Source: Sindora glabra (Eukaryota > Streptophyta > Magnoliopsida > Fabales > Fabaceae). Taken from it: a DNA stretch of 64,000 nt. The notes under the pieces are model-generated. The model had not been told where the DNA came from. It ran no database searches and saw nothing but the letters and a program-made list of their open reading frames with translations. The stretch lies in assembly GCA_020226215.1 (NCBI GenBank), contig CM035227.1, positions 5,449,343-5,513,342 on the forward strand, in the 5' to 3' direction. Each line of letters begins with the position of its first letter. Position 1 is the stretch's first letter. This document shows positions 49,700 through 62,068 of this stretch, one piece after another. The position numbers and the translations under genes are program-made.

Positions 49700-51482
49700 T
49701 TCATGTCGATTACATAGTCTTGAGAGTACAATTATAAATCATTGTAGTAACCTGATCATTGTCCTTATGGATATACTTGAAAAGATATTTAATAGATGAC
49801 CTTTTGTTGCACTATTCCATATTGATGTGAGCTTGGAACATCATCAATAGTCTTAGATTATCAGGTACAACATATTAGTTATCTAAATGAACTTTGTTTC
49901 TTTCAACAATTCTTCCACCATTTCTTCTTTTGTACATAGGAAACCTATCATTAGTTATGATAGTTCTTTCCTGAAAATTATTTGGGAAATGCTTAGTGTA
50001 CTTGCTATCCTTTATACATGAAGAACATATGTTGGCAACTCCACAGGGTCTTTGAATCATAAAATTTGAAACTACATTATATAATTTCAGTTTAATTTCC
50101 TTGTTATGAAATTCAGCACATATCACTTGGTCTATCTTAGAAGGTATTGACAACTTGCAATGGAGAAATAGAAACAACAAAATATAAACATATGGTAAAC
50201 CTTTTTTTTTTAAATTCAACAGTGTAGACAACTGCAATGTACATAATAAATCAATAGTTAGGAAAATTATTATTAGTCAAAACAATGCATAAATCAGATA
50301 AAGTTAGTTTGCATACTTGCCTTTATAGGCCTAAAGAATTCTCCATTCCTTAATATCTTCATAAGTTCCTTTAATTTAAAATGGAAGACATATGAGACAA
50401 TATTGCTCTAATCTTCTATTTTAAGTGAAGTTAATTGTAGATATCTTTCAAGTTTAGGCTATTTAGGATTGTAAGTGAATATGATGAAAGGATCGGGATA
50501 ACCTACCCACTTATAGATTGCTATTACATCCTAATAACGTTGAATCATGCACCTTACACCTCCAGTAAAACTGAATGGTAATATGATTTGCTTGCCAATA
50601 CATGTTTCATCCATCTCTTATCTAAATATAATTTCAAACAATCTTTTATACATTGTGGCATACAAGTTTATTTGATGACTTCAAATATAGCCTAGTCTTT
50701 TTTATTTAATCATTATGTAACCATCGATAATAAATTGCTTCCATCTCTTGACCAAATATAATTTTAGACAATCTTTTATACATTGTGGCATACAAGTTTA
50801 TTTGATGACTCCAAATATAGCCTAGTCTTTTTTATTTAATCATTATGTAACCATTGATAATAAACTACTAAAAAAGCCTCCTAGTACTTGTTAGTACCAC
50901 TAGTTTCTTCAAGCTAATTTAAGTTTAATACGCCATGTACTCTTAAATTATAATAATATAGTTTGTTTTGGTTATTTTTTTTATTACCTATAAGTTGTTC
51001 CTATCACTACATCAGCATGCTTAATTTGATCGTGAAATCCATTCTCACCATATAGGAATAATATAGGATATTAAAATAATAAGTACAAAGGGTATAATTC
51101 ATTTATCCTTTGTAAGCATCTATCGTAACCATATATTATAACATCTCAAGGATCACTCAAATTAATATCACTAACCATTAAGCCACTAATTTCATCAACC
51201 ATTAACAAATTATAAAACATCCATCCTTTTTACGCTCATAAATTAATGTTAGTTTCAAGTTTGAATTATTTTAGAGTTTATATGCATCTCTGACCATATG
51301 AAAGGCCTTGGTGAAATTGTTGCACTTATCAAACATTCGTTTCAGGTTAACTACAATTTCATCATTAGCTCTTTGTTCAAAACCTTCAGAGCTGCCAAAA
51401 AAGCAAATGCATATTTTCATGTAAGAAAAATTATGTACGAAACACACTTGTCATAAAAAATTGTATAAATTATGATAATGAT
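49700..51482 (-). pseudogene. Helitron Rep (HUH endonuclease) domain remains
   Basis: The open frame 49875-50237 is unmistakable Rep text: KKKGLPYVYILLFL, then SKIDQVICAEFHNKE, LYNVVSNFMIQRPCGVANIC and KHFPNNFQERTIITNDRFPM. The normal HUH motif GLPHAHIL reads GLPYVYIL here, so both metal-binding histidines are tyrosine. Downstream (about 49870-49745) YVVPDNLRLLMMFQAHINME and SSIKYLFKYIHKD carry the segment with the catalytic-tyrosine region. Upstream (about 50640-50320) YKWVGYPDPFIIFTYNP matches the conserved GYPDLFITFTCNP motif, and about 51420-51290 reads FEQRANDEIVVNLKRMF. The Gypsy element begins at 51483, cutting the reading frame, which resumes at 59969. Confidence 0.9.
50611..50870. 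repeat. 130-bp tandem duplication in the Rep region
   Basis: Units 50611-50740 and 50741-50870 are nearly identical (CAATCTTTTATACATTGTGG, TATAGCCTAGTCTTTTTTAT). The copies differ at about ten positions, so the duplication is young compared with the element. Confidence 0.94.
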
Positions 51483-53157
51483 TTATGAGAAAAATATTTA
51501 ATATTTTATTATCCTTTATTTTATATCTCTTAGGTGTTATATTTACTTAATTTTATTGAATAGGTCTTGTTTTATGAATTGTGGTTAATTTTACAATATT
51601 ATTAATTTATTTGTTAAATGTTAGATTTTGACACTATTTCTATTTTTCAGTCATGTCTTGGGCTCTAGATGTTAAATTAAGGAAAAATTTATATTAATGC
51701 AAAGCTAAAAGAAAGATCTACAATTTTTATATTTTAATTAAAGCCCAATTTGTACTTATTCAAGCCTTTATTTTGCCAAAAAGCTGAAGTCATATTTTTA
51801 TCCCAGCTAAACTTGTTTCTGTATTTGAGTTATATCTGGAGCTATAGTGGTCCGATTAACCTAAAACTAGTGCCCAAATTATCAAAAGACACAAGCCTAC
51901 AATTTCATATTTATGAATCTTCCAGAATTCATCAATTTCATGGTTTTATTGTGCTTGGAAAACAAGTTTGCAAAAATTCACTAATTTATTTGATGGAGTT
52001 AATTAACTTGTAAAACAAGTTTGCCTAGACTTCTAGAAATTAGAAAAGCTTTCTTCTAGAAATTGTAATCCTAAGATTGATCTAATCCTAGTCCAATTAG
52101 GATTTAGGCTATTTAGGTTATATAAATAGGCAAGAGAGTTGGAGAGAGGAACATATTCAGAATTACAAATAGATTCATTTAGCAACCAGCTCCCTTCTTC
52201 TTCTAGCTCTCTTTATTCTTCATCAATGGAAGCCTAAATTTGTGGTTAATTCAAGGAGTTGAGGCTTTTCTCTTAAGGATTATGAGATCATAATTTGTAA
52301 TATTGATATTTCTTAATTAATTTTCCTCTTTCTTTATTTACTTATGTTGAAAGTCTTGAGATTCCTTACGTTAGACATTGATTTGATATAATTGATATTC
52401 ACCTTTGTGATTTCTGATTTCTTTGTTATTTTAATATGAAATTATAATTAATAAATCATAATTTTATACATAAGAACAGAGGGTTGAGGGATTAATTTAA
52501 AAATTTTTGATTTAGTTTCTCAAATTAACTGAATTATATTCATAAATCAATTTCAATCTAGTGTAAGGATTATATCTATTGCTTAATTCAACTAATCTTA
52601 ATTGATTAAATCTTAGACGATTGTCTAATAAAAAATTCATGAATTATTGCAAAGACTTCGGATAATTCAAGGTTGAAGAATTAATTAAAAAAAATTAAAT
52701 CCTAATTTATCTATGATTAATCTAATTTAGGGCTCTCAATTTCTTTGAATTAGCTAATTAATTCCATTGAGTTTCTTCCAATTTTACTTCTACTTTGCTT
52801 TTATTTTGTGCTTGTTTAATACATTATTTTTACATTAATTTCATCCAAAACCCCCCCAATTTTGCATTTTGTATTGCATAATTATATAAATAGCATACAA
52901 CATACATCATATAGCATATATATTGCATTCTGTTTCTGTACAACATTCTATTTTATTATATTGCATTCTATTTACAATAATTTTTTACGTTTTCACAACA
53001 TAAAATTTTCAATAATTGTGTAAGTATTATTAAGAAATCATTCAAAAAAGGTAAAATCAAATTATCACTAGGTGCACGACCTGGTTACGCCACTATTCTA
53101 CATTATCTTTTAGCAACCAATCTTAATATAATTTTGGTGCATTATAGCTGTACATCA
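51483..53157 (+). repeat. 5' LTR of the Athila-like element
   Basis: It starts TTATGAGAAAAATATTTAAT (the other LTR has TGATGCG) and ends GCTGTACATCA. It matches 58284-59963 end to end. Confidence 0.92.
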
Positions 53158-53163
53158 AAATTT

Positions 53164-53181
53164 TGGCATTGTTGCCGAGGA
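53164..53181 (+). other. Primer binding site of the Athila-like element
   Basis: TGGCATTGTTGCCGAGGA, seven bases from the LTR. It resembles the Athila primer site TGGCGCCGTTGCCGGGGA with transition changes (C to T, G to A), as expected for a methylated, decaying copy. Confidence 0.82.
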
Positions 53182-53808
53182 TCCTCTTAAATTTATTTTT
53201 TCATACATATTCCTAGCAATATATTATACAATTAATCAAGTATTCTAGCTAGTCTTTGCATCTGTCATTAAATTTCTTGCATTTTACGGTAGCTTGCATC
53301 TTTTTGTGTTTCTTTGCATTCTTTTGCATTCTCTAATTTTTGCTCATTCTTTCACTTCATTCATCATATTTGATCATAATAAACATTATCAAGCATTGAA
53401 ATAGAGGTTTTTAGCCTAAGAAATTTGGTTTTACATAAAATTTGCACTTATACCTTGTTTTGGGCATAACTTTTTCATCATAACTCTGATTAAACTAAAA
53501 TTTTTATAGCAATTAGATCTCATTTTTCTCATCAAAAGTTATAGCCATAAGCTAGTAAGTGCCCTAGTTTTTAGGTAAAATCCATTGTTTTGACCACTTT
53601 TTTAATTTTTTAAGATTTTTTTTTACATTTTTAGGTTCTGCATAGTTGTAGAAGACTTTCTGTGGTAATTCCATAATTTTTAAATTGTCTAGATAGGCTA
53701 ATTAGATGAGTTTAGGTTAATTTTTTATAGTGCATTTGTATTTTAATATTTTTGTGCTCCTATAGTGTTTTTCTCTTCTATTTTGTGTGGTGTTCTGTAG
53801 TGTTATGC

Positions 53809-54870
53809 ATGACAAGAAGAAATCCTGTTGAATTAATTAATTTTAATTCTAAAATTGATAGGACGTTTCATTCACTTTGTATGAATAAAAATATAACTAG
53901 TTCTAGCCTATTTAACCCTCATTTTTGCACCTTTACATATTTCTAAGTATACTGCTCATAATAGGACATTAAAAGAATTAACTGCCTTTAATGTCACATA
54001 CCAACCATTAGGCATTTAATATCCTGAATTAGATGCTGACTTTGAGCTAAAATCTAGCCTAATCCATTTGCTTCCAATGATCCATGGTCTTGTAGGTGAG
54101 AATCCACATAAATACTTGAAGAAATTCCATGTGGTTTGCTCCATTATGAAGCCATAAGGCATCTCAGAAGATCATATTAAGCTAAAAGCATTCCCCTTCT
54201 CCCTAACTGATGCAGCTAAGGATTGGCTCTACTATCTTCAATCTGGTTCTGTTACTTGCTAGACTGATATGAAACAACTACTCTTAAAGAAATTCTTTCC
54301 TGTATCTAGAGCTGCTACTATAAGAAAGGAGATTTGTGGAATTAGGCAAATGAGGGTGAGACACTCTATAAGTATTAAGAGAGATTTAAGAAATTATGTG
54401 CAAGTTATCCACATCACCAAATTAGTGAGTAGCTGCTGATTCAATATTTTATGAAGGCATTTTCCCTATGGATAGAAGCATGATTGATGCTACAAGTGGT
54501 GGAGCTTTAGTGGATAAAACTCTAATGGCAGCAAAAGACCTCGTTGCAAATATAATAACAAATTCTCAGCAATTTGGAACCAAAATCATGGCTACTACAA
54601 CTAAAAATGTGAATGAGATGAGTTTTCCTAATTCCAACTAGCAAAGATTAGAAAATAGGCTGGATGAACTAACTACTTTAGTAAGGCAAGTGGCTATGGG
54701 ACAACAGTAACAAATTCCTACTCCTCCTACTAGAGTTTGTGGCATTTGCTCTTGCCTAACTCATTCAACAGACTGCTATCCAATATTACAAGATGATAAG
54801 TGCCTTCATCTTCCAGTATATGCAATAGTTATTTTTCCTGGAAAGCCACAATTTTAGTAAGAAAACGAGT
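53809..54870 (+). pseudogene. Athila-like gag remains
   Basis: The frame begins MTRRNPVELINFNSKIDRTF and stops after 46 codons (TAA at 53944-53946). The retrotransposon gag core is clear at 54061-54345 in one frame with stops: LLPMIHGLVGENPHKYLKKF, IKLKAFPFSLTDAAKDWLYY, RAATIRKEICGIRQM. Then 54480-54600 (DATSGGALVDKTLM, NSQQFGTKIM) and a zinc-finger-like CGICSCLTHSTDCYP near 54730-54790. At least three stop codons are in the core. Gag would package the element RNA. Confidence 0.9.
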
Positions 54871-55789
54871 ACCAATTCCAGCAACCATAGATTAACCAGT
54901 TCCAGCAGCAACATAATTAATATTCTAGTTAGAGGGACAACCAGAATTTTAAATATAGCAACAATCTAGGCTAGAATCAATATCCTCTTGTATACACTAA
55001 AATTCAGCCTAATCCTGTCTAATAACCAGAGACAAATGCATCCTCTTCTTAACCATCATTTAAAGAGTTAGTTAAGCAAATGGCAGCAAATAACTTGCAA
55101 TTTTAGTAGAGAGCAGAAGCCACCATGATGAATTTACAAACATAAATAGGCCAATTAACTTCTACATTAAATAAGCTTAAGGCACAAAAATAAAGCTAGC
55201 CATCTTGTAGCAACACAAAGAATAAAGAAGTGGTAAATGCAATCATACTAAAAAGTGATAGAGAAATTGACACACCTTTACCTTTGCAACCAAAATTAAT
55301 TCATGTGCCAGCAATTGATCAACTAGCAAGCCATATACCATAGAGAAGCACTCAACAAGAAGATGCCAACTAAAACTAACTAGAAAAATTAGCAAATACT
55401 CAACCAGAAGTGAAGGATCAACCAGAACAGAACTATCAGAGATAAGCAGAAGATGCAAACTAAAAGTAACCAGTAAGAAAGCAAAAAAATAATGATAGTG
55501 GGATGAATTCTTTCCCTATTCCCCTCCCTCCCCTTTCCAAATAAGAGACTTTTTGATAAAAAAATGAAAATAAGAATTAAATTTTAGAGTCCTTAAGAAA
55601 AATAGAAGTTAACATACTTTTACTAGATTTAATAAAATAAGTTCCAAGGTATACTAACTTCTTAAAAAATTTGTGCATCAATAAAAGAAAATTAAAGGTG
55701 GATGAAAAAGTAAATGTGGGGGTAAATGTGTCTCTAATAATTCAAAAAAAAATTCTAAAAAAATGAAAAGATCCAGGCATATTTATCAT

Positions 55790-56170
55790 TCCATGCATTA
55801 TAGGAAAAATTAGAATAGAGCATGCCATGTTAGATTTAGGAGCATCCATAAATGTCATGTATCTTTCTATTTTTAATGCTTTGAATTTAGAAGTTTTGAA
55901 AAAAATAAAAGTTATTGTTTAATTAGCCAATAGATCTAACATCTATCCCTTGGGAATTATTGAAGATATCCTAGTGCAGGTTAATGGATTGATCTTTCCA
56001 ATAGACTTTTACATTTTAAAGATGAAAAATAAAGATTCAAGCATTCTTCCACTAATCATTCTTGGCTGGCGTTTCCTCAAGACAATAAAGACCATAATTA
56101 ATGTATGAGATGGAACATTAACTATGGAGTTTGATGGTGTTATAGCTAAGTTTGATATTTTTAAATATAT
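55790..56170 (+). pseudogene. Athila-like aspartic protease remains
   Basis: Reads HAMLDLGASINVMYLSIFNA, VIV-stop-LANRSNIYPLGIIED, ILVQVNGLIFPIDFYILKMK and then ILGWRFLKTIKTIINV. This is the Gypsy protease of Athila-type elements, with catalytic D-L-G-A-S in place of DSGA/DLGA. It has two in-frame stops. No polymerase follows; 56180-57000 is AT-rich coding debris and the 3' untranslated region. Confidence 0.88.
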
Positions 56171-56959
56171 ATAAGACAACTCTATATCATTTAGCACTTT
56201 GAAGCCTTTAGTGCATGATTTTCCTCATTCTGTTTCTACTATTTCTATTGTTGTTTTTGTTATTTTTTATTTGCACATTTCTATTTCTAATTCTGTTATT
56301 TTTAATTCTACAATTTCTAATTTTGCTGTTTCCTATTCTGAATCACATGCTAATACTGTCCAAAATGAACTACTTGTTGAGTTTCCTGAATTTTCTAAAT
56401 TTATGTTATGAATGCACTTGTAAAGGTGGTACTGTTAAATATTCCATTTGTGATGAAATTTTTACATTTTTAAATGAAAACAACAATGTTCATTCAAAAA
56501 TTACAAAAAAACAAAATGATGATAAAGATATTTCACTTTTAGAAGAATAAGAATAAGAAAAAGAAAAAGAGTATTTTTACATTGATTCTTCTCACCATTT
56601 TATTGATCATGTTGAATTTGTTTTATTGGATGATTTTAAGCATTCAAGTAAAGATAAATTAAGAATAGCACTTCAAGAACTTATGTTGGATGATTCTAAG
56701 CTCCAAATTACCTCTTTCATGGATGACTTAAAGTTTAGTAATGTGAAAGAAAAGGAAGTAGCCAATCCTTATATAAATCCTATTTGAAGAAATTAAAGCC
56801 ACAATCTAGCCAAAGACATTAAAGAAAGGTGCTTCTTGGAAAGCAACCCAAGCAATTTAGATTTACTTTCTCTTACCCTTCTCTTTTATTTTTCATGTCC
56901 TTTATCATTCTTGATGTTATTCTTGATGATCTTGATATGCTTTTACATTGAGGACAATG

Positions 56960-58283
56960 TAAAATTTAAGTGTGGGGGAGACTTTTAAGATTTACTTTAT
57001 ACTTTTGTGTCTTCTTTCTTATGCTTTTAAATTTTATGCTTTAAAAAAATTAAATAAATCAAATAAAAAATGTATTTTTCACTTGATTTTGAATCATTTT
57101 GAGTTACTTTCCTTTAATGAAGATTTTGCACTTTCATTAGTAAGATTCAGTTAAAGTTAGATAGGATTCATAACATGATTAAATGAATAATTTAGCATCT
57201 TAAAATTAATTGATGTGGTGATAGATTTTGAATTGGTAGATTGAATTTGGTAGCATAACTTATCTTGTGAGATTTTAAGCTTTTTATTAAAAAATTTATA
57301 CCATGATATTGTGTTTCATTCTTGTGTAATGTTCTTTCATGATTTATTTCTTTAAAATTTGCTTTAAATCTTTTTGAAAATACATTTTGCGTATACATGC
57401 ATAAACATGATCAAGGCATTCTTTTTTTTTTTAAACTAGAGCCATATAGCCAACTTTGAAGTTTTTATCATTGTAAGCTCTATTGAGCTTTTATTACCTT
57501 TTTTTATTGATTAACCCTTGAGCATAATTTTTTAATTAAAAATAAATGTCTTTACCTAACCTTAGGAATTAGTAGAGTATTTAATTTTTATTAGATGGGC
57601 TTTTCAATAAGTGTGGGGGTGTGTGAGTTTATGTATTGTAAAAAGTTATCATCAAAAGTTAGTTAAAATAAAGGAAAAAAAGAAAAAATAAAAAATAGAA
57701 AAAATGATAAAAAAGGCAAAAAAAGAATTAAAAAAATAAAAGAATTAAATTAAATAAAAAATAAAAAAATTGATGAGTATTTGAATTTGGCTTGATGTGT
57801 TAAGTTATAATTGTTTATGATTTGCCCATATATTTTTTATTCAAGTACTCTGTTAATTTCTTTAATTTCTAACTTCTTTTATCCTTATTTTTCCTATCCT
57901 TTTCCCTAGTCTTATTACAACCTTGAATAAAGTCTTTTTAATTTGTATTGTGTATATGATTTGAGTAGTGGAGATTAGATGATTAGCAAGCTTATAGTAA
58001 GGCGATTTCATGGAATGAACTTAAATGAAACACCTTGCCTTAAATACTTAAAAGTTAGAAAGTGAAGTTTGTGAGAATTTATTAATTTGATCTACTTTTT
58101 TTGAATGAAGTTGCCATGTTAATTAGTTCCATGTTTATCAAGATTTTTCTTTATGATATGTTATATTTCTTGCTTATGGATTTGTGAGTTCAAAGTTTTT
58201 GGAAAGTAAAGTCATTTATGTCTTAGTTTTAAATAAAGTTTTATCTTACTCGAAGACGTGCAAGGGATAAGTATAGGGAAATT
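56960..58283 (+). other. 3' internal non-coding region of the Athila-like element
   Basis: No open frame matches a known domain. The region starts after AAGTGTGGGGGAGA, a phrase normally found after pol in Athila/Tat elements, and repeats GTGTGGGGGTGTG at 57610. An A-rich stretch at 57670-57770 is low complexity. The polypurine tract is probably TATAGGGAAATT just before 58284. Confidence 0.65.
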
Positions 58284-59963
58284 TGATGCGAAAAATATTT
58301 AATATTTTATTCTCCCTTATTTTATGTCTCTTAGGTGTTATATTTACTTAATTTTACTGAATAGGCCTTGTTTGATAAATTGTGATCAATTATACAATAT
58401 TAAGAATTTATTCTTTAAATGCTGAATTTTGACACTATTTCCATTTTTCAGTTATATCTTAAGCATCGAATGTCGAATTGAGAAAAAACTTATATTGATG
58501 GAAATTTAAAAGAGAAAATTACAATTTTTATGTTTTGATTAAAGCCTAGTTCAAACTTCTTCAAGCCTTTATTTTGTCAAAAAATTGAAGTCATGTTTTT
58601 TGTCCCAGCTGAACCCATTTTTGTATTTGGGCCATATCTGGAGCTATAGTGGTCCAATTAACCTGAAATTAGCATCTAAATTCTTAAAAGACACAAGCCT
58701 ACAACTTTCATACCTATAAATATTCTAGAATTCATCGATTTTTTGGTCTTATTCTGCTTGGAAAACAAGCCTGTGAGAATTCACTAATTTATCTTATGGA
58801 GTTAATTAACTTGTAAAATAAGTTTGCTTGAACTTCTAGAAATTAGGAAAGCTTTTTTCTGGAAATTGTAATCCTAATAGTCATCTAATCCTGGTCTAAT
58901 TAGTATTTAGGCCAATTAGGTTTTATAAATAGGTGAGAGAGCTAGAAAGAGGAACATATTCAAAATTACAAATAGATTCATTTAGCAGCCAACTCCCTTC
59001 TTCTTCTAACTCTCTTTATTTTTCATTAATGGAAGCTTAAATTCATGGTTGATTCAAGGAGGTGAGGCTTTTCTTTTAAGGATTATAAGATCATGATTTG
59101 TAATATTGACCTTTCTTAATTAATTTTCCTTTTTTTCTATTTACTTATGCTGAAAATCTTGAGATTCCTTATATTGGACATTGATTTGATATAATCGATA
59201 TTCACCCTTGTGATTTTTTATTTCTTTTTTGTTTTGATATAAAATTATGGTTGGTAAATCAAAGTTTTATATATAAGGATAGAGAGTTGAGGGATTAATT
59301 TGAAAATTTCTAATTTGGTTTGTTAAATCAACTGAATTCTATTCATAAATCAATTTTGATCTAGTATAGAGATTATAACGATTACTTAATTCAACTAATC
59401 TTAATTGATCAAATCTTAAACGATTGCCTAGCAAAGAATTCAGGAATTATTATAAGGATTTCGAATAATTCAAGGTTGAAGAATTAATTAGAAAAAGTCA
59501 AATCCTAATTGATCTATGATTAATCCAATTTAGGGCTCTCAATTTCCTTGAATCGACTAATTGATTCCATTAAGTTTCTTCCAAATTTACTTCTACTTTA
59601 CTTTTATTTTGTGCTTGTTTAATACATTACTTTTACATTAATTTCGTGCAACAACCCCCTAATTCTGCATTTTGTATTGCACAATTATATAAACAACATA
59701 CAACATGCATCATACAGCATATATGTATTGCATTTTGTTTCTGCATAACATTCTATTTTGTTATATTGCATTCTGTTTACAATAGTTCTTTACATTTTCA
59801 CTATATAAAAATTTTAATAATTATGTAGGTATTGTTAGGAAATCATTCAAAAAATGTAAAATTAAAGGATCACTAGGAGTACGACCTGGTTGTGCCACTA
59901 TTCTACATTATCTTTTAACAACTAGTTTTAATATAATTTTGGTGCATTGCAGTATGCACATCA
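58284..59963 (+). repeat. 3' LTR of the Athila-like element
   Basis: It starts TGATGCGAAAAATATTTAAT and ends GTATGCACATCA, and is followed by the duplication ATGAT. Confidence 0.93.
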
Positions 59964-59968
59964 ATGAT

Positions 59969-62068
59969 AATGATCAATAGCTCAATGCACAAATTCTATT
60001 AGTAACTTCATTTCTTGTGTTGTAAATGTAATGCCGAGCAACTTGAGGCATTTAACCTTTTGGAGGTAGTAAATTACTAATAGGATGGATGTCTGCACCA
60101 TTTATTCAAAAGATATAAGGGTTAGTGCCATTATTTACACTTTTATCTACTTTACTATCCATTGAAGTGAATGTAAACATTGTATTGTACATTTGAATAT
60201 TTTCTCTAAAATATTTTATTATAGACTTTCATTAACCAATTTAAATATATTGGGAGTTCCTTTACAACTAGTAGCTTAATCTTCCTTCGTAAACAGCATA
60301 TGGAAAAGTTAGATACTAAAGGACTATTGGACTTTGATAATCTTTCAAAATACCAAAATTAAACACCACAAAGCTAACACTTAAAATTAGGGCTGCCATT
60401 ATCTACCTAGTCTACATGACATTTAAAAGTCATATGAAAATTGATGTAATGAATTAGATGCTAAAAAATAGAAATTAGTCCAAAGAATTGATCTCATATA
60501 CCAATTGAAGTTTGCAAACATGTAAAGGCAAAGAGCAAGTTTCCTTAACTTAAAGGAAAAAAAGTTTATTTTTAATAATTTATGCATGGGAAGTGAATTT
60601 TGAACACAATTAGTACATTACAGAGAAGTCAATTCAAAATGAATTCACTTATTCACATATAATACAATCCTGGATAGACACTTAAAATGATTTAAATATA
60701 CATACCATCACTACCATCATTGGCGTTCTTGTCTCATCAAAATTACCACTAACATTTTTTGTAATGATGTAGTCATTAGTATTGTTAGCAATTTTAATAT
60801 ATATAAAGAACCTATCATTAATCCTAATCTTCATACTAAAAAGAGCCATATCTTGTGTAGTAATATTAAACTTTGTATGACTTATACATTGCCAAATAGC
60901 TATGTTCACATAAAAAAGATTGAATGTTATTATTTTCATACTTTATTATGTTGTAAAATTTCATCAAATCTATGGAGAATAGGTTTTACATGTATACATT
61001 AAAATACATCTACTACTGTAGAAAAAAGAGATTTAAAACTTGTGAAATTAAATCTAATTCGTAACCTTGGTTATATTGTTAAAACCATAGAATTACCATT
61101 TTTGCCTCCTATATTATCAATAATAGTGTAGACCATCAGCTCATCTATTGTGGAACTTGAGCAATATTCACTACCATTGTTAAGAGAAAATACAACATAA
61201 TAGTTAAATAACATCATATATAATTTGAAGTTAGCCATTGGAAAAATCATATTATAATTAGTGAGCACCACCTCAATTAATATGGCCTACAATTTCAGGC
61301 GCCTATGAAATAGTTTCAAGAATACTAGAATGATTCATTTCTAGTAGAGTAAGGCTAAATCTTCTAGACCTCAAGTGCTTAATTGAACCTTCATTACTTT
61401 GCCCACAATTTTTATCAATTAAACAACCTGATGCTAAAATATTCCTTGTGCTTTCTTTATCTAAATAGTGAGATATCTTACGACATTTACTGGAATTACA
61501 TAAAATAAAGCATTAAAATTGAAAATGTACAATGACAATTATGTAAACAAAAGTGCTATGAAATGTTAAATGTCATGAAAATGAATCTATTGAAGTAAAC
61601 TTGCTTCGCCAAATTTGCTATTTAAGATTATCATGTAGTTTGAAATATCATTCAAGACACGAGTTCTTGCAATCTTCTTATTTAAACTTGTGGCTATGGA
61701 ATTTTTAGTAAGACCAACTTTAGCCATGTGTTTATTTATTTATGTATTGTATACACCTAAACTCATTGTGGGATCAATAGGAATCATTGAACCTAGATAA
61801 ACATTATTTCTAATATTACTTTTATTGCCAATGCTAATATAAGTTAATTTTGTTAGTTGACAACTTGATGAAGAAAATCTATAATTACAAAGCTAGATGT
61901 CAATTATATAATAGAATAACATATAACCTCACCTTTATATAAGACACTGGTGGTATTCAACTTCTTAAATCTTTTAAACTTCATTCTTAATCGAGCATCT
62001 TTATATTTTTCTTGCTTCAAATACAAGAACTTTAAATACTTTTTTGATTCCTTTTTATCAAAATTCAT
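59969..62068 (-). pseudogene. N-terminal part of the Helitron RepHel gene
   Basis: Directly right of the Gypsy insertion the minus strand (60190-59969) reads FTSMDSKVDKSVNNGTNPYI, then LLPPKG and ARHYIYNTRNEVTNRI, the N-terminal Helitron block that normally precedes the segment now at 51480-51290. Further upstream only fragments are readable (61500-61310, 61790-61600). A plausible start is ATG 62068-62066 giving a very basic N-terminus (MNFDKKESKKYLKFLYLKQE, then RLRMKFKRFKKLNTTSVLYK) that runs into a GT donor-like site near 61932. The short open frames 60682-60939 and 61071-61271 have no recognised domain. Confidence 0.65.

Larger units (their letters stand above)
51483..59963 (+). mobile_element. 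Athila-like Gypsy LTR retrotransposon, gag-protease only
   Basis: The LTRs are 51483-53157 (1675 bp) and 58284-59963 (1680 bp). The target duplication ATGAT is perfect (51478-51482 and 59964-59968). Helitron coding stops at the left side and resumes at the right, which confirms the boundaries. The primer site (TGGCATTGTTGCCGAGGA, related to the Asp-tRNA type used by Athila elements) follows the left LTR, so it lies on the plus strand. Gag and aspartic protease are readable, but there is no reverse transcriptase, RNase H or integrase. The 3' internal region keeps typical Athila/Tat text (GCTTCTTGGAAAGCAACCCA and TTGAGGACAATGTAAAATTT plus AAGTGTGGGGGAG). The LTRs differ visibly throughout (very roughly 85-90% by eye), so the insertion is old. 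It is a non-autonomous derivative. Confidence 0.94.

Noticed and set aside
56199..56550. Hydrophobic 111-codon frame in the Athila-like element
   Set aside because: It is a leucine/phenylalanine-rich reading of T-rich low-complexity DNA just after the protease, not a membrane protein or envelope gene.
60682..61271. Two minus-strand frames (85 and 66 codons) as independent genes
   Set aside because: They lie inside the Helitron N-terminal region, have no known domain, and are better treated as decayed element sequence.
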